Assembly: GCA_965370555.1 (NCBI GenBank)
Contig: CBDUVB010000005.1
Coordinates: forward strand, 1-64,000
Length of the DNA stretch: 64,000 nt
DNA from: JAJOKK01 sp965370555
GTDB lineage: Bacteria > Bipolaricaulota > Bipolaricaulia > UBA7950 > UBA9294
Direction of reading: 5' to 3'
Made by a program: the position numbers and the translations under genes. Positions 25,049 to 34,939 of this stretch are shown here, one piece after another (position 1 is the stretch's first letter; every line of letters starts with the position of its first letter). The notes beneath the pieces are model-generated. The model made no database searches, was not told where the DNA came from, and saw only the letters and a list, made by a program, of their open reading frames with translations.

Positions 25049-25275
25049 GATACCTCCTTTACTATTATACCGTGTTCGTACCCTAAGAACTCAGCCGTTA
25101 AGTAAGCACGTTCCTCGGTAGTTAGTACGTGGAAATCCTTGCCGCTTTTGCACATTGCGGGGGCGATTAACTGCAGCTTTCTCGCAGCGCCAATCCGCGT
25201 TACCTTTTGCGGGACACTAGCATACCATTTCCCTGGCAAAATGGTTAGCAGATAGAAATCAAGTGACGTTCCCAA
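25033..25275 (-). CDS. possible small protein
   Basis: An 80-residue frame (MGTSLDFYLLTILPGKWYA...) ending inside the start of the membrane-protein gene. Its composition is protein-like (TEERAYLTAEFLGYEHG), but there is no family match and no clear ribosome site. It could be a fragment or chance. Confidence 0.25.
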   Translation of the reverse strand: MGTSLDFYLLTILPGKWYASVPQKVTRIGAARKLQLIAPAMCKSGKDFHVLTTEERAYLTAEFLGYEHGIIVKEVSWSLD

Positions 25276-25349
25276 GAGTGAGTATGCCCCTGAGAATTAC
25301 GAAGCGTCGCTGATTGCAAACTAGAGCGATGATTCCAGCGTACTTGTGT

Positions 25350-26090
25350 CTATCGCGCGTGGACGAAGAACTCGACGTTCCCTTTATCTCCCTTTATGGG
25401 GGACTTCATCTCGCTTGCCACGATCCACGGCGTTTCGGACTCGATGAACTTGCGAATGTCCGTGAGCACTGCATCGCGATCTGCTGTGTCCTTCACCACC
25501 CCATCTGAAGGAAGACGCTCCTTTCCGACCTCAAACTGAGGTTTAACGAGAGCCACGATCTCGCCGTCGGGCGCGATGATGTCGACAAGCGGTGGAAGCA
25601 CGAGCTTCAACGAGATGAACGAGACGTCCACAACTACGAGGTCGATCGGTTCGCCGATATCCTGCGGCTCGAGGTAACGGGCGTTGATCCCTTCACGGGC
25701 GATGACGCGCGGATCGCGACGGATCTTGGCGTGCATCTGATCGTGGCCGACGTCGATCGCGTAGACTTTTTTCGCGCCGTGCTGGAGGAGACAGTCGGTA
25801 AATCCGCCGGTTGACGCGCCGATATCGAGACAGACCTGCCCCTTGGGGTCAACCTGGAATTGTTCCAGGGCCGCTTCGAGCTTCTCGCCGCCGCGGCTGA
25901 CGTAGCGCTCAAACCCGAGGACCTCGATCCTGAGGATCTCGATCTCGGCTTCGGAGTCTATCGGATGACCGGGCCGGGTTATGACGCGACCGTCGACCTT
26001 CACCCGGCCGGCTTCGATCATTCGTTGGGCGCGCGAGCGGCTACGGACCAGCCGTCGCTGCTTGATCACCTTGTCGAGCCTCTCTTTCAT
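25350..26090 (-). CDS. tlyA: TlyA-family rRNA 2'-O-methyltransferase (hemolysin A type)
   Basis: A 246-residue protein with an N-terminal S4 RNA-binding domain (about 1-65: RLDKVIKQRRLVRSRSRAQRMIEAGRVKVDG) and an FtsJ-type SAM methyltransferase domain with LDIGASTGGFTDCLLQHGA, IDVGHDQ and VVVDVSFISLKLVLP. TlyA 2'-O-methylates cytidines of 16S and 23S rRNA in mycobacteria, and many bacteria carry a homologue. It is the last gene of the ddl operon; its ATG overlaps the aminotransferase stop by four bases. Confidence 0.92.
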   Translation of the reverse strand: MKERLDKVIKQRRLVRSRSRAQRMIEAGRVKVDGRVITRPGHPIDSEAEIEILRIEVLGFERYVSRGGEKLEAALEQFQVDPKGQVCLDIGASTGGFTDCLLQHGAKKVYAIDVGHDQMHAKIRRDPRVIAREGINARYLEPQDIGEPIDLVVVDVSFISLKLVLPPLVDIIAPDGEIVALVKPQFEVGKERLPSDGVVKDTADRDAVLTDIRKFIESETPWIVASEMKSPIKGDKGNVEFFVHAR

Positions 26091-27310
26091 CCCATCGATC
26101 CGACGGCCTGACGCTGTTCAACATAGGCTTCCAATCCGGCTTTCAGGACTTCCACCGCGCGGACAAGCTTGTGTTCCTCCAGGACGTAGGCGATGCGAAC
26201 CTCGTCGTTTCCCATACCTTGGGTGGCGTAAAAACCGGCCCCCGGAGCGACCATTGTGGTTTCGCCGTCGAGGTTGAAGTCGTTCATCATGAACTTGACG
26301 AACTCCTCAGAGTCGTCGAGCTGTGGGAACTTGACAAACACGTAGAACGCCCCCTCTGGCTTCCGACTGATCCCTCCGGGGATTGTCTGCAGGGCCTCGT
26401 ACAGCGTGTCGCGACGCGAGTGGAACTTGGTTTGCATTGCGTCGATAGCTCGCTTGTAGTTGGGATCGTTAAGGAACGCGGCCAGACCCAGTTGCTCGAA
26501 CGTCGGGGCCGACAGGCGGATCATGCACAGTTTGTTGATCGAGGTCATGATCTCGCGGTTGCGTGTAACAAGGCATCCGATCCGTGCCCCACACGCCGAG
26601 AGGCGCTTGGAGATCGAGTCAACCAAGATCGCGTGCTCGCGGAGCTCGGGAAATTCGAGGATGCCGACCGCTTCCCCGTCGTACATCAGTTCGCGATACG
26701 GCTCGTCGGAGATGACAAACAGATCGTGCTTGAGCGCAAAATCGGCCACGCCCTGCAATTCGTCGCGAGTATACGCAACGCCCGTCGGGTTGGCGGGGTT
26801 CGAGAAGAGGATCGCCTTGGTCCTCGGGGTCACGAGCGCTTCGATCTCGTCGATCGGAGGGAGGTGGAAGCCGTCTTCGATCCTCGTCGTAATGGGAACG
26901 ACCTTGATCCCGTTCATGAGCGCGTGCCCATAGTAGTTAGGATAGAACGGCTCGGGGATCAGAACCTCGTCACCGGGGTTGCACGTCGCCTGCAGCGCGA
27001 AGACGAACGCCTCGCTCCCCCCGATGGTGACGCGCAGTTCCTCCTCTGTGAGCTCGACGCCCATGTTGGCGTAAAACCGCAGGAGGACCTCGATTGTCGC
27101 GGGAATACCGTACGCCGGGGCGTAGGATAGCACATCGATGTTGGCACTGCGGATGCCTTCCATGAACGAGCGCGGCGTGGGGATGTCCGGTTGTCCGATG
27201 TTCAGATGATAGACGTGGATGCCCCGCTTCTTGGCTGCTACAGCAAGAGGGACAAGCCTGCGAATGGGCGAGCCTTTTAGTTCCAGGGTCCGTTTCGATA
27301 CGTTAGGCAT
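26087..27310 (-). CDS. PLP-dependent aminotransferase, class I/II (fold type I)
   Basis: About 407 residues from the ATG at 27310, which overlaps the end of the MBL gene (TATGCCTAA). A longer frame opens at 27352 but lies inside that gene. Fold-type-I motifs are clear: NIGQPDIPTP, the ANPTG loop in FSNPANPTGVAYT, SDEPYRELMY, and the PLP-lysine region VDSISKRLSACGARIG. The closest general class is aspartate/aromatic/alanine-type transaminases; the substrate cannot be read from sequence. It sits between an MBL hydrolase and tlyA in the ddl operon with 4- to 8-base overlaps, so expression is coupled to D-Ala-D-Ala ligase. A role in supplying an amino acid for cell wall synthesis is possible (inference). 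Confidence 0.88.
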   Translation of the reverse strand: MPNVSKRTLELKGSPIRRLVPLAVAAKKRGIHVYHLNIGQPDIPTPRSFMEGIRSANIDVLSYAPAYGIPATIEVLLRFYANMGVELTEEELRVTIGGSEAFVFALQATCNPGDEVLIPEPFYPNYYGHALMNGIKVVPITTRIEDGFHLPPIDEIEALVTPRTKAILFSNPANPTGVAYTRDELQGVADFALKHDLFVISDEPYRELMYDGEAVGILEFPELREHAILVDSISKRLSACGARIGCLVTRNREIMTSINKLCMIRLSAPTFEQLGLAAFLNDPNYKRAIDAMQTKFHSRRDTLYEALQTIPGGISRKPEGAFYVFVKFPQLDDSEEFVKFMMNDFNLDGETTMVAPGAGFYATQGMGNDEVRIAYVLEEHKLVRAVEVLKAGLEAYVEQRQAVGSMG

Positions 27311-27950
27311 AGTCGAGAATCCACACCTCCAGGTGCTTGGGGAGGGTCTCATTGGTTAAGGAGATCTCCGAGCCTCCGATTTTCCTGACATTTTGTACTT
27401 TGCGCGCGAAGTTATCCACCGGGGCAATGGGGAAGTGGTCCCCCAATCGGTCCGTCTTGTAGTGCATCGGGAAGACGACCGCGAGGTTGGGCATAGATTG
27501 GATTAAATCCTTCGCCTCGTCCGGTCCGATCGTGAAGTACCCGCCGACGGGGATGAACAGAACCTCCACTGCGGAAAGAGCTTCTACCTGCATGTCGGAT
27601 AATGGGTGTCCGAGGTCGCCGAGGTGGGCAAGGTGAATCCCATCGATGGTGAAGGTGAAGATCGTGTTCTCACCTCGTTTTTTCCCGGCCTCAGAATCGT
27701 GGAAACAGGCGATCCCTGTGAACGTCATCCCGCGAGCGCGGTGTTCTCCTGCCCCACGAATTACGACGGGGTCCCCCGGAACCCGATCGACAGCATTATG
27801 ATCGGAGTGTTCGTGGCTCACTGTGACGACATCGACCGGGAAGTCGGGAGCCCGATAGGGGATGGATTCGTCGTAGGGATCTGTGAGAACCTTCCCTTCT
27901 TCTCCCTCGATCAGAAAACAGGCGTGGCCGATCCATTTCACCTTCATCAT
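27303..27950 (-). CDS. UlaG/UPF0173-type MBL-fold metal-dependent hydrolase
   Basis: A 215-residue metallo-beta-lactamase-fold protein with the metal motif SHEHSDHN near 46-53, WIGHACFLI at the start, HLGDLGHPL and the closing PMHYKTD. Members hydrolyse lactones or phosphodiesters (UlaG is L-ascorbate-6-phosphate lactonase); the substrate here is unknown. Its start overlaps the ddl stop (ATGA), with the AGGAGG site inside ddl. Confidence 0.88.
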   Translation of the reverse strand: MMKVKWIGHACFLIEGEEGKVLTDPYDESIPYRAPDFPVDVVTVSHEHSDHNAVDRVPGDPVVIRGAGEHRARGMTFTGIACFHDSEAGKKRGENTIFTFTIDGIHLAHLGDLGHPLSDMQVEALSAVEVLFIPVGGYFTIGPDEAKDLIQSMPNLAVVFPMHYKTDRLGDHFPIAPVDNFARKVQNVRKIGGSEISLTNETLPKHLEVWILDYA

Positions 27951-28882
27951 GACCTCCTTTGCAACGCGGTTTCGAGCATGTTTTCCACCAGTTCCGGAAA
28001 CGTGATCCTTGCAGCGGCAGCGGCACGTGGGAGATCGCTCATCGGGGTCATCCCGGGTAGGGTGTTCACCTCGAGGACGAAGGGTCTCCCTCCTTTATCG
28101 AGGCGGAGATCGACACGGGAGAACCCACTGCAACCGAGAGCTTGATGTGCCGCGAGGCTAACCTCTTGTACCAAATGGGTCGTCTCCCGGTCGAGCGGGG
28201 CGGGGACGAGGAACTCGCTCATCCCTTCGCTATACTTTGCTGTGTAATCGAAGAAGCCACTCTTCGGCTCAACCTCTACCAACGGTAGGATCCTCTCCTT
28301 GCCATGCAGGAGGAGGATTCCCGCGGTCAGCTCGCGACCGGGGATGTATTCCTCGATGAGGAGCGATCCGAACTTCGAGAGGATCTCGGAACCGGCCTTC
28401 ACCAGATCCGGCTCGCGCTCGACGATCCTGACCCCCAGGCTCGAGCCCTGGTTGCACGGCTTGCAGACAAGCGGAAGCCCATAGTCGACTACGGTCGCCG
28501 CGCATAACGCTTCGATATCCTCTCCCTTATGTATGGTTCCCCGCGGGATGGGGATTCCCTGGCGGGATAGGGTCTCCTTGGCGCGGGGCTTATCCATGCA
28601 CAGGGCGCTCGCCTGTGGTCCGGAACCTGGATAGGGTAGGTCGAGAACCTCGAGGAGGAGTTGCACCGTTCCATTTTCACCGCTGCCTCCGTGCAGGCAA
28701 TTGAAGGCGACATCGACCCCTGCGAGCGAGGGGACGAGATCATCGAGGTTGTCAATCTCGATCAACACAGTGTCGTAGCCACGCTGATTCAGCGCCGCTG
28801 ATACATGCTCCCCTGAGATGAACGAGATCTCCCGTTCTGGGGAGTCTCCTCCTGCCAGCACTCCTATTCTTTCGTGAGACAC
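27947..28882 (-). CDS. ddl: D-alanine--D-alanine ligase
   Basis: A 311-residue ATP-grasp enzyme that makes D-Ala-D-Ala for peptidoglycan. Motifs in order: GVLAGGDSPEREISFISG, FNCLHGGSGENGTVQ (the Glu and Ser of the site), PLVCKPCNQGSSLGV, EEYIPGRELTAGIL, and FSRVDLRL...EVNTLPGMTPMSDLP. The start is GTG after CAAGGAG. It leads the ddl-MBL-aminotransferase-tlyA operon, all joined by short overlaps. Length is at the short end of the family, like thermophile Ddl. Confidence 0.95.
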   Translation of the reverse strand: MSHERIGVLAGGDSPEREISFISGEHVSAALNQRGYDTVLIEIDNLDDLVPSLAGVDVAFNCLHGGSGENGTVQLLLEVLDLPYPGSGPQASALCMDKPRAKETLSRQGIPIPRGTIHKGEDIEALCAATVVDYGLPLVCKPCNQGSSLGVRIVEREPDLVKAGSEILSKFGSLLIEEYIPGRELTAGILLLHGKERILPLVEVEPKSGFFDYTAKYSEGMSEFLVPAPLDRETTHLVQEVSLAAHQALGCSGFSRVDLRLDKGGRPFVLEVNTLPGMTPMSDLPRAAAAARITFPELVENMLETALQRRS

Positions 28883-28911
28883 TCCTTGTAGTCGACCTCC
28901 TCTTAAGGACG

Positions 28912-28940
28912 AGTATACTTTTCTTGTTGCGGTTCAGCAA
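28912..28940 (-). promoter_or_regulatory. promoter of ddl operon
   Basis: On the minus strand TTGCTG (28940-28935), a 17-base spacer and TATACT (28917-28912), about 30 bases before the ddl start. It is divergent from the rRNA promoter only 55 bases away. Confidence 0.65.
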
Positions 28941-28994
28941 TGCACGAAGTCCAGCTGCAATAGGGCTTTCCTTTATACTTGCCCTCTCTCTAGC

Positions 28995-29023
28995 TTGACA
29001 GGGTCTCAGCAAAGGGGTATACT
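28995..29023 (+). promoter_or_regulatory. 16S rRNA promoter
   Basis: A perfect TTGACA (28995-29000), a 17-base spacer and TATACT (29018-29023). The predicted start near 29030 gives a ~110-base leader before mature 16S. The leader contains an imperfect stem (gcgtt...aacgc, about 29068-29095) that could be part of the processing stalk. Confidence 0.8.
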
Positions 29024-29140
29024 GCGTTTTGTAATAAGCTGGTCCTTGAAAAGTGGATAGCGTGGTATTGCGTTTTTCCCTTGGAAATGAGGGAGGAACG
29101 CCCTGTCATTTGAGTTTGAATAACAAACGGATCAAAAACT

Positions 29141-30708
<1,568 letters not shown>

Positions 30709-30748
30709 AGGGAGAATAAAGACCAGTTTAAGCATGACATGGACCACG

Positions 30749-30798
30749 CTGTCCCTTTTCTTCCCACTGTCCCTTTTCTTCCCACTGTCCCTCTTTCC
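30749..30798. repeat. 18-bp tandem repeat just after 16S
   Basis: Two exact copies of an 18-base unit (ctgtcccttttcttccca, 30749-30766 and 30767-30784) and a partial third (ctgtccctctttcc) stand 40 bases downstream of the 16S 3' end, where the spacer to 23S would normally be. The strand is pyrimidine-rich. Confidence 0.8.
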
Positions 30799-30925
30799 AT
30801 TCCTTAGGTGACGTGTGTTACCTTTTTCTATCTGGAAACTGACCTATGGACACCCCTCCTTTCCTCTCATTCCCCCTGTGGCATGAGTATATTGAAGCCA
30901 TGAAGAGGGAAGGGGATAGATAAGG

Positions 30926-31588
30926 ATGACACAATCGATTCGTGAGAAGACGAGCTTCAGCAGCCTGTTGAGCAGTATGGGGGAGGAAATCTCCATCGCA
31001 CGGGGGGAAGCGATTTACTACCCGGATTCTCCCAGTAGCTCTGTCTACCTTGTGGAGAGTGGGCGGGTGAAGCTCGCCTATCTCGACGAGAGCGGGAAGA
31101 AACTGACCCTGACCATCCTCGATCCTGGCCAGATCTTCGGCGAGATGTGCCTTGTCGGCGAGAAGTATCGCCGTTACCTGGCGACAGCGATCGAGGCAAC
31201 GATCGTGCGTCGGGTGAGCAAAGACGCGTTTGTCGAGGTGATAAATGAGGACTCAATCCATCTCCAGTTGTTGTTGAAACACTTCGGGCGACGGGTGCGC
31301 GAGTTTGAGGAGACGCTCGAGGGGTTCGCATTCAAGGATATTCAAGCCCGTCTGTCGCGGCAGCTGTTGAAACTCTCTGATGAATACGGTGTCAAGACGG
31401 AGGAGGGAATCCTGATCGGATTCCAATTGACCCATAAGGACCTGGCCGATATGATCGGTTCGGCGCGTGAGAACACGACCCTCGCCTTGAACCGCTTTGC
31501 GCGGGAAGGGATCCTCGACAAGAGCCGCTACCGGATCGTGATCAAGAACGAGAAGGGACTCCGCCAGAAGTGTGGCATGAGGAACTGA
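30926..31588 (+). CDS. Crp/Fnr-family transcription regulator
   Basis: A 220-residue protein with an N-terminal cyclic-nucleotide-binding-type beta-roll (about 20-125: SVYLVESGRVKLAYLDESGKK, GQIFGEMCLVG), a dimer helix, and a C-terminal winged helix (about 165-212) with LTHKDLADMIGSARENTTLALNRFAREGIL. There is no N-terminal cysteine cluster, so it is not an oxygen-sensing FNR with a [4Fe-4S] centre; the ligand is not known. A -10-like TATATT stands at about 30888. It lies in the position usually held by the rest of an rRNA operon, but nothing ties it to rRNA. Confidence 0.9.
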   Translation: MTQSIREKTSFSSLLSSMGEEISIARGEAIYYPDSPSSSVYLVESGRVKLAYLDESGKKLTLTILDPGQIFGEMCLVGEKYRRYLATAIEATIVRRVSKDAFVEVINEDSIHLQLLLKHFGRRVREFEETLEGFAFKDIQARLSRQLLKLSDEYGVKTEEGILIGFQLTHKDLADMIGSARENTTLALNRFAREGILDKSRYRIVIKNEKGLRQKCGMRN

Positions 31589-31974
31589 GCCCGCAATACC
31601 TCGCTCGTCTCGGTGAGCGATTCATAACCTGAATATCGAGCCGAGCAGGGAAGGGTCTATTACTGTAGGATACCACGCATCCATTCAACGTCGGAGACAA
31701 GCTCCGACGCTACGAAAAGATTGATGTAGCGTCGTACCTTGTGTGCGACGTTACTTTCGATGCAACAAAGCTCTACATGAAATTGCAGCATGAAGACCAA
31801 CTCCGGTTAGATCTTTGGCTTCTGCCTTTCAATGCTCCCCATCTCGCTGCGGGGTTCTTTACTCATAATTCTGTGAGAAACGACTATATTAGTGTTGAAT
31901 TACAAGACCTGAGCCTATATATACCTGCAAAACCCGATATCACATCCCTATTTATGTAGTGAATACTCAGAAAA
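31589..31974. other. gene-free stretch with a REP-like palindrome
   Basis: It contains the palindrome cgtcggag-acaag-ctccgacg (31689-31709) followed by ctac and, 16 bases on, gtagcgtcg, an arrangement like REP/RAYT-type elements. A 72-codon frame at 31741-31959 is not convincing as a gene. Confidence 0.45.
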
Positions 31975-31975
31975 A

Positions 31976-32000
31976 GGCCCGACCGTTTCTGGCCGGGCCC
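31976..32000 (-). terminator. intrinsic terminator behind the nifJ 3' copy
   Basis: ggcccggcc/ggtcgggcc-type stem of 9 bp with one mismatch; on the minus strand it is followed by TTTTT. It is probably the original nifJ terminator, now separated from the full-length gene by the insertion. Confidence 0.7.
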
Positions 32001-32037
32001 GTTATTGTTGCGTATTCTAGCTAAGGAGCGTTTTCGC

Positions 32038-32466
32038 TTAGAGCTCAGCGAGCTTCTTATACTCCTCGTACCGCTCCATGTACTCCTCTTCGAGTCGCTT
32101 GTGCAGGCGTTCGGCCTCACCCGGGAACGATGTCACCAGGCTCGAGTAGCGCACCTCGCCCATCAGGAACTCGTGGAAGTCGCCGGTCGGTTCCTTGGAG
32201 TCGAGTACGAACGGGTTCTTCCCCTCACCCTTCAACAGTGGGTTGTAGCGGTAGAGCGGCCAGTAGCCGGCCTCGACGGCGAGCTTCTCCTCTTCTTGGG
32301 TCTTCCCCATCCCCTTCTTCAACCCGTGGTTGATGCACGGGGCGTAGGCGATGATGATGCTCGGCCCGGGGTAGCTCTCCGCTTCGAGGAATGCCTTCAG
32401 CGACTGGTTCTTGTTCGCGCCCATGGCGATGGAGGCGACGTACACGTACCCGTAGCTCATGAACAT
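32038..32466 (-). pseudogene. duplicated C-terminal end of pyruvate:ferredoxin oxidoreductase
   Basis: The frame encodes the last ~140 residues of NifJ and is almost identical to the end of the full gene at 35205. Differences are MFMSYG versus MLMNYG at the front and KKLAEL versus KEMAES at the very end. It contains no complete domain and starts inside the thiamine-pyrophosphate domain. The real terminator lies behind this copy. It is best read as a recombination product, not a functional gene. Confidence 0.85.
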
Positions 32467-32475
32467 TCGACCGAG
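32056..32475 (-). repeat. 420-bp direct repeat, copy 1 (nifJ 3' end)
   Basis: Matches 35223-35642 at a constant offset of 3167 bases with very few changes. The two copies bracket about 2.7 kb of unrelated DNA. Confidence 0.9.
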
Positions 32476-32769
32476 AAGAAGGGCAGCAAGGCTGCGGCAC
32501 CTCCGGGCGACGACAAGAAGTAGGAGGCGTGGGACCTGGTCGTCGAGACCTACGAGGCGTTGGTGGAAGAGCGGGGTGAGGGCGAGAACATCTGGGGGTC
32601 GATGATCAAGCAGACCCTGAAGCGGCGGAAGCCGGGTTTCAGCGAATCCTACTACGGCTTCCGCTCGTTCGGACAGCTGCTCGAGGAGGCCGGTGCGAAC
32701 GGCATCCTCCGTCTGGAGCGAGACGAGGAGTCCGGCGGCTTCATCATCAAGAGAGCTCAGCCGTTGTAG
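32476..32769 (+). pseudogene. OST-HTH/LOTUS domain remnant (NYN-domain protein 3' end)
   Basis: Directly after the nifJ copy boundary a frame reads KKGSKAAAPPGDDKK, an in-frame TAG at 32521, then EAWDLVVETYEALVEE, NIWGSMIKQTLKRR, FRSFGQLLEEAG and GGFIIKRAQPL. This is an OST-HTH (LOTUS) RNA-binding domain with its preceding linker, as found at the end of LabA/NYN-domain nucleases. The NYN nuclease part is gone and the TAG interrupts the linker, so the gene is dead. Confidence 0.65.
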
Positions 32770-32853
32770 TCGCTGCCATCGCCATTGGGGAATCGGGGCA
32801 CATACGACAGGAATCGGAGGGCATACTCGTGAATCCGCTCTTGTCGCAAGCAG

Positions 32854-32877
32854 AATGAGTATTGCGTCCCCGGAATT
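32854..32877 (+). repeat. left 24-bp terminal inverted repeat of a 1.7-kb element
   Basis: Pairs in inverted orientation with 34563-34586; 22 of 24 positions match (motif aatgagtattgc-n-tccccggaat). The ccccggaatt core is repeated in direct orientation at 33054-33068 inside the element. Confidence 0.8.
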
Positions 32878-33098
32878 CAGGCGTAGCGATCATCGTCTGA
32901 GAAGAAGACGTCCATCCTCCGAACTCCACGCTGCGCAATGTGATGGGGCATTCAGGGAACGACAACGCGCGCGATTCAAGCCATGTGCCGAGTTTACCAT
33001 AGATGGTCAGATAAACAGAGAGGCGAGGACGTGTGCTGATGCTGTTTCGTACTGTGTCCCCGGAATTTCCAAGCGGCTTGTGCTATGGATTCCGTTCT

Positions 33099-33127
33099 TT
33101 GGAATCTGCGCCGTCAAGTGCGATAAT
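33099..33127 (+). promoter_or_regulatory. promoter of the SEC-C/TPR gene
   Basis: TTGGAA (33099-33104), 17-base spacer, GATAAT (33122-33127). The predicted start (about 33134) is only four bases before the GTG at 33138. Confidence 0.5.
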
Positions 33128-33137
33128 TACGATTACT

Positions 33138-34547
33138 GTGTTGCACCTTACTCAATGCGAACCACCGCGAAACAGCCCCTGCCTCTGCGGTTCAGGCAAG
33201 AATTTCAAGAATTGCTGCAGGGATTCGTATTCATCAGGGGGACTCGATCGAGCGATTCGTTGCTTCAATGAAGGTGACTATACCCGCGCTCTGGCGGAAT
33301 GTCGCTCTCACGTCACATGGTATGTAATCGCTCATCGTGCGCATACTGTCCCTCTGCTCCAGAGGGGCGAACCTGCGGGAATCGCGTTTCTCGAGATTGA
33401 TATCAAGGCACTATCGGAGATCGTTGATGTGCTGCACCGATGCCTATATCGAGCAGGGGAGGGCAACACATTCCCTCTTGCCTTAGATCAGTTGCGTAGC
33501 GCAATTGACTCACCTAGATGGCATGAAAGAATTCAGTACTTCCGTGCTCTGTGGCACCTTGTGGACCAGGGTGATCCTGGCGCAGCGATGCGTGAGTTGG
33601 CTGGAATTGACATCGAGTCATGTTTCGATGTCGATGTCCTGGAGCTCTATATCGATGCTGCTCCCGTCTCACTCCCATTCAGCCAACGGATTGAGGTGAT
33701 CGATCGCATTATCGAGAACGCTCAGAAGGAGCCTGAACGGCTCCAGTATTCCTTGCTGAAGGGCGTCTTCCACTGCCTGATTTGCCAATTCGAAGACGGT
33801 TTGCGTTACATCCGATCTGCCATCGAGAGGTACCGCAGTTTCAGTGCCGAGAAGCGAACACGATATGGGGATCTTTTCCTTGCACGCGCTCTTGCGACAC
33901 TTGGCCGGCTTGAGGATGATCCAAGCTCACTCTGCCAGGCAATCGTTGTATACGAAAGGCTAGTTGAGGCCTGCCAAGAGCGGGGAGGTTCCGAGGAGTA
34001 CCTCGCGGAACTTGAGAAGTCCCTAGGCGACTGCCATCTGGATCTAGGCGAGAGTCTTGAAGCGATTGGCTGGTACCGAAGAAGCCTAGATCACGCACCA
34101 ACTGGACTTGCGCGTGTATTCCTTGCCAGAGCCTTGATTGACACCGCCAATCTCAGATCAGCAAGGGCTACCCTGGCGGAAGTTGACATATCAGGATTCG
34201 ACGACAGCTGCATGCTCGACCTCGCGTTGGTTTCGTCCAAGTTGGCGATTCAATCAACGCGGGATGATGACTGGCAGCAGGCGGTCGCCTTGTTGAAGAG
34301 GACAAACCCACCCCACCCCCTGTTCCGGCAATACAAGGACTCAGCGTTGCTGGGATTGCTCGAGATTCAGCGTGGCGGTTCACCGAATAGGTTGAGTGGC
34401 GTCCTCTCCTCGTTCAGTCGATATTTCCTCTTGAGTCCGAACTTCTTTGGACTCGGACTCAACCTGAACAATGTGCTTGACGACGTAAGGGATGCCATGG
34501 CAAGGCGAAGGCACCAACAACAGGATTTATCGGATGGCTCAGCCTAG
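33138..34547 (+). CDS. SEC-C zinc motif + TPR-repeat protein, cargo of a small mobile element
   Basis: About 469 residues from the GTG at 33138; an open frame runs up to 33033 but crosses the element's internal end repeat and the promoter. Residues 15-27 form a SEC-C zinc site (PCLCGSGKNFKNCC: C15, C17, C26, C27). The rest is a helical solenoid of TPR-like pairs (for example RAIRCFNEGDYTRALAECRSH, EKSLGDCHLDLGESLEAIGWY, LARVFLARALIDTANLRSA). SEC-C motifs bind zinc and often nucleic acid or SecB; TPRs bind proteins. No catalytic domain is visible. The gene is bracketed by 24-bp inverted repeats and fills the element alone. Its job is unknown. Confidence 0.75.
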   Translation: MLHLTQCEPPRNSPCLCGSGKNFKNCCRDSYSSGGLDRAIRCFNEGDYTRALAECRSHVTWYVIAHRAHTVPLLQRGEPAGIAFLEIDIKALSEIVDVLHRCLYRAGEGNTFPLALDQLRSAIDSPRWHERIQYFRALWHLVDQGDPGAAMRELAGIDIESCFDVDVLELYIDAAPVSLPFSQRIEVIDRIIENAQKEPERLQYSLLKGVFHCLICQFEDGLRYIRSAIERYRSFSAEKRTRYGDLFLARALATLGRLEDDPSSLCQAIVVYERLVEACQERGGSEEYLAELEKSLGDCHLDLGESLEAIGWYRRSLDHAPTGLARVFLARALIDTANLRSARATLAEVDISGFDDSCMLDLALVSSKLAIQSTRDDDWQQAVALLKRTNPPHPLFRQYKDSALLGLLEIQRGGSPNRLSGVLSSFSRYFLLSPNFFGLGLNLNNVLDDVRDAMARRRHQQQDLSDGSA

Positions 34548-34562
34548 GGCTGGAGGAGAGGC

Positions 34563-34586
34563 GATTCCGGGGAAGCAATACTCATT
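34563..34586 (-). repeat. right 24-bp terminal inverted repeat of the 1.7-kb element
   Basis: Reverse complement of 32854-32877 with two mismatches. It lies 15 bases after the SEC-C/TPR stop codon. No obvious target-site duplication is seen outside the two ends. Confidence 0.8.
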
Positions 34587-34615
34587 TCGGAGACAGCGCG
34601 AAGCAAATTCGCACT

Positions 34616-34888
34616 ATGTGCCCGGAATTCCGCAGCGCTGAGGATTCCGGCACACTGGCGGTTCCGAACAACCGAAGACCAACACTACGCATGCAAGCTT
34701 ACTGGGATGCAGTACAGGAGGCGAAGAGCCGGGGCCTTTCGCTCCGTGCCATCGCCAGAGAGCTGGGCATCTCTCGCATTACAGTGACGAAGTACGCCAA
34801 GGCCACCAGTCCACCTGTGTATGGTGGGATCCATGCTCAAAGCGACAGAGACCGAAGACTGACAAAATCGCTTGTCAGTTCACCCTGA
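34616..34888 (+). pseudogene. N-terminal helix-turn-helix fragment of a transposase-like protein
   Basis: The frame reads AYWDAVQEAKSRGLSLRAIARELGISRITVTKYAK, the N-terminal HTH found in IS21-type and related transposases, then ends with no catalytic domain. Just before it (34617-34631) is another gtgcccggaattcc copy like the ends of the neighbouring 1.7-kb element. It looks like the left end and first codons of the autonomous relative of that element. Confidence 0.5.
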
Positions 34889-34939
34889 CATTCTTCCTTG
34901 ACAACAACACAACTTCTCCATCGCACCGCACGCTCCTTT

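Noticed and set aside
26171..27130. Long plus-strand frame (319 codons) opposite the aminotransferase
   Set aside because: Antisense shadow with no ribosome site and no family-like sequence.
31741..31959. 72-codon frame between crp and the nifJ copy
   Set aside because: No ribosome site, no family, and it lies in a stretch of palindromes.
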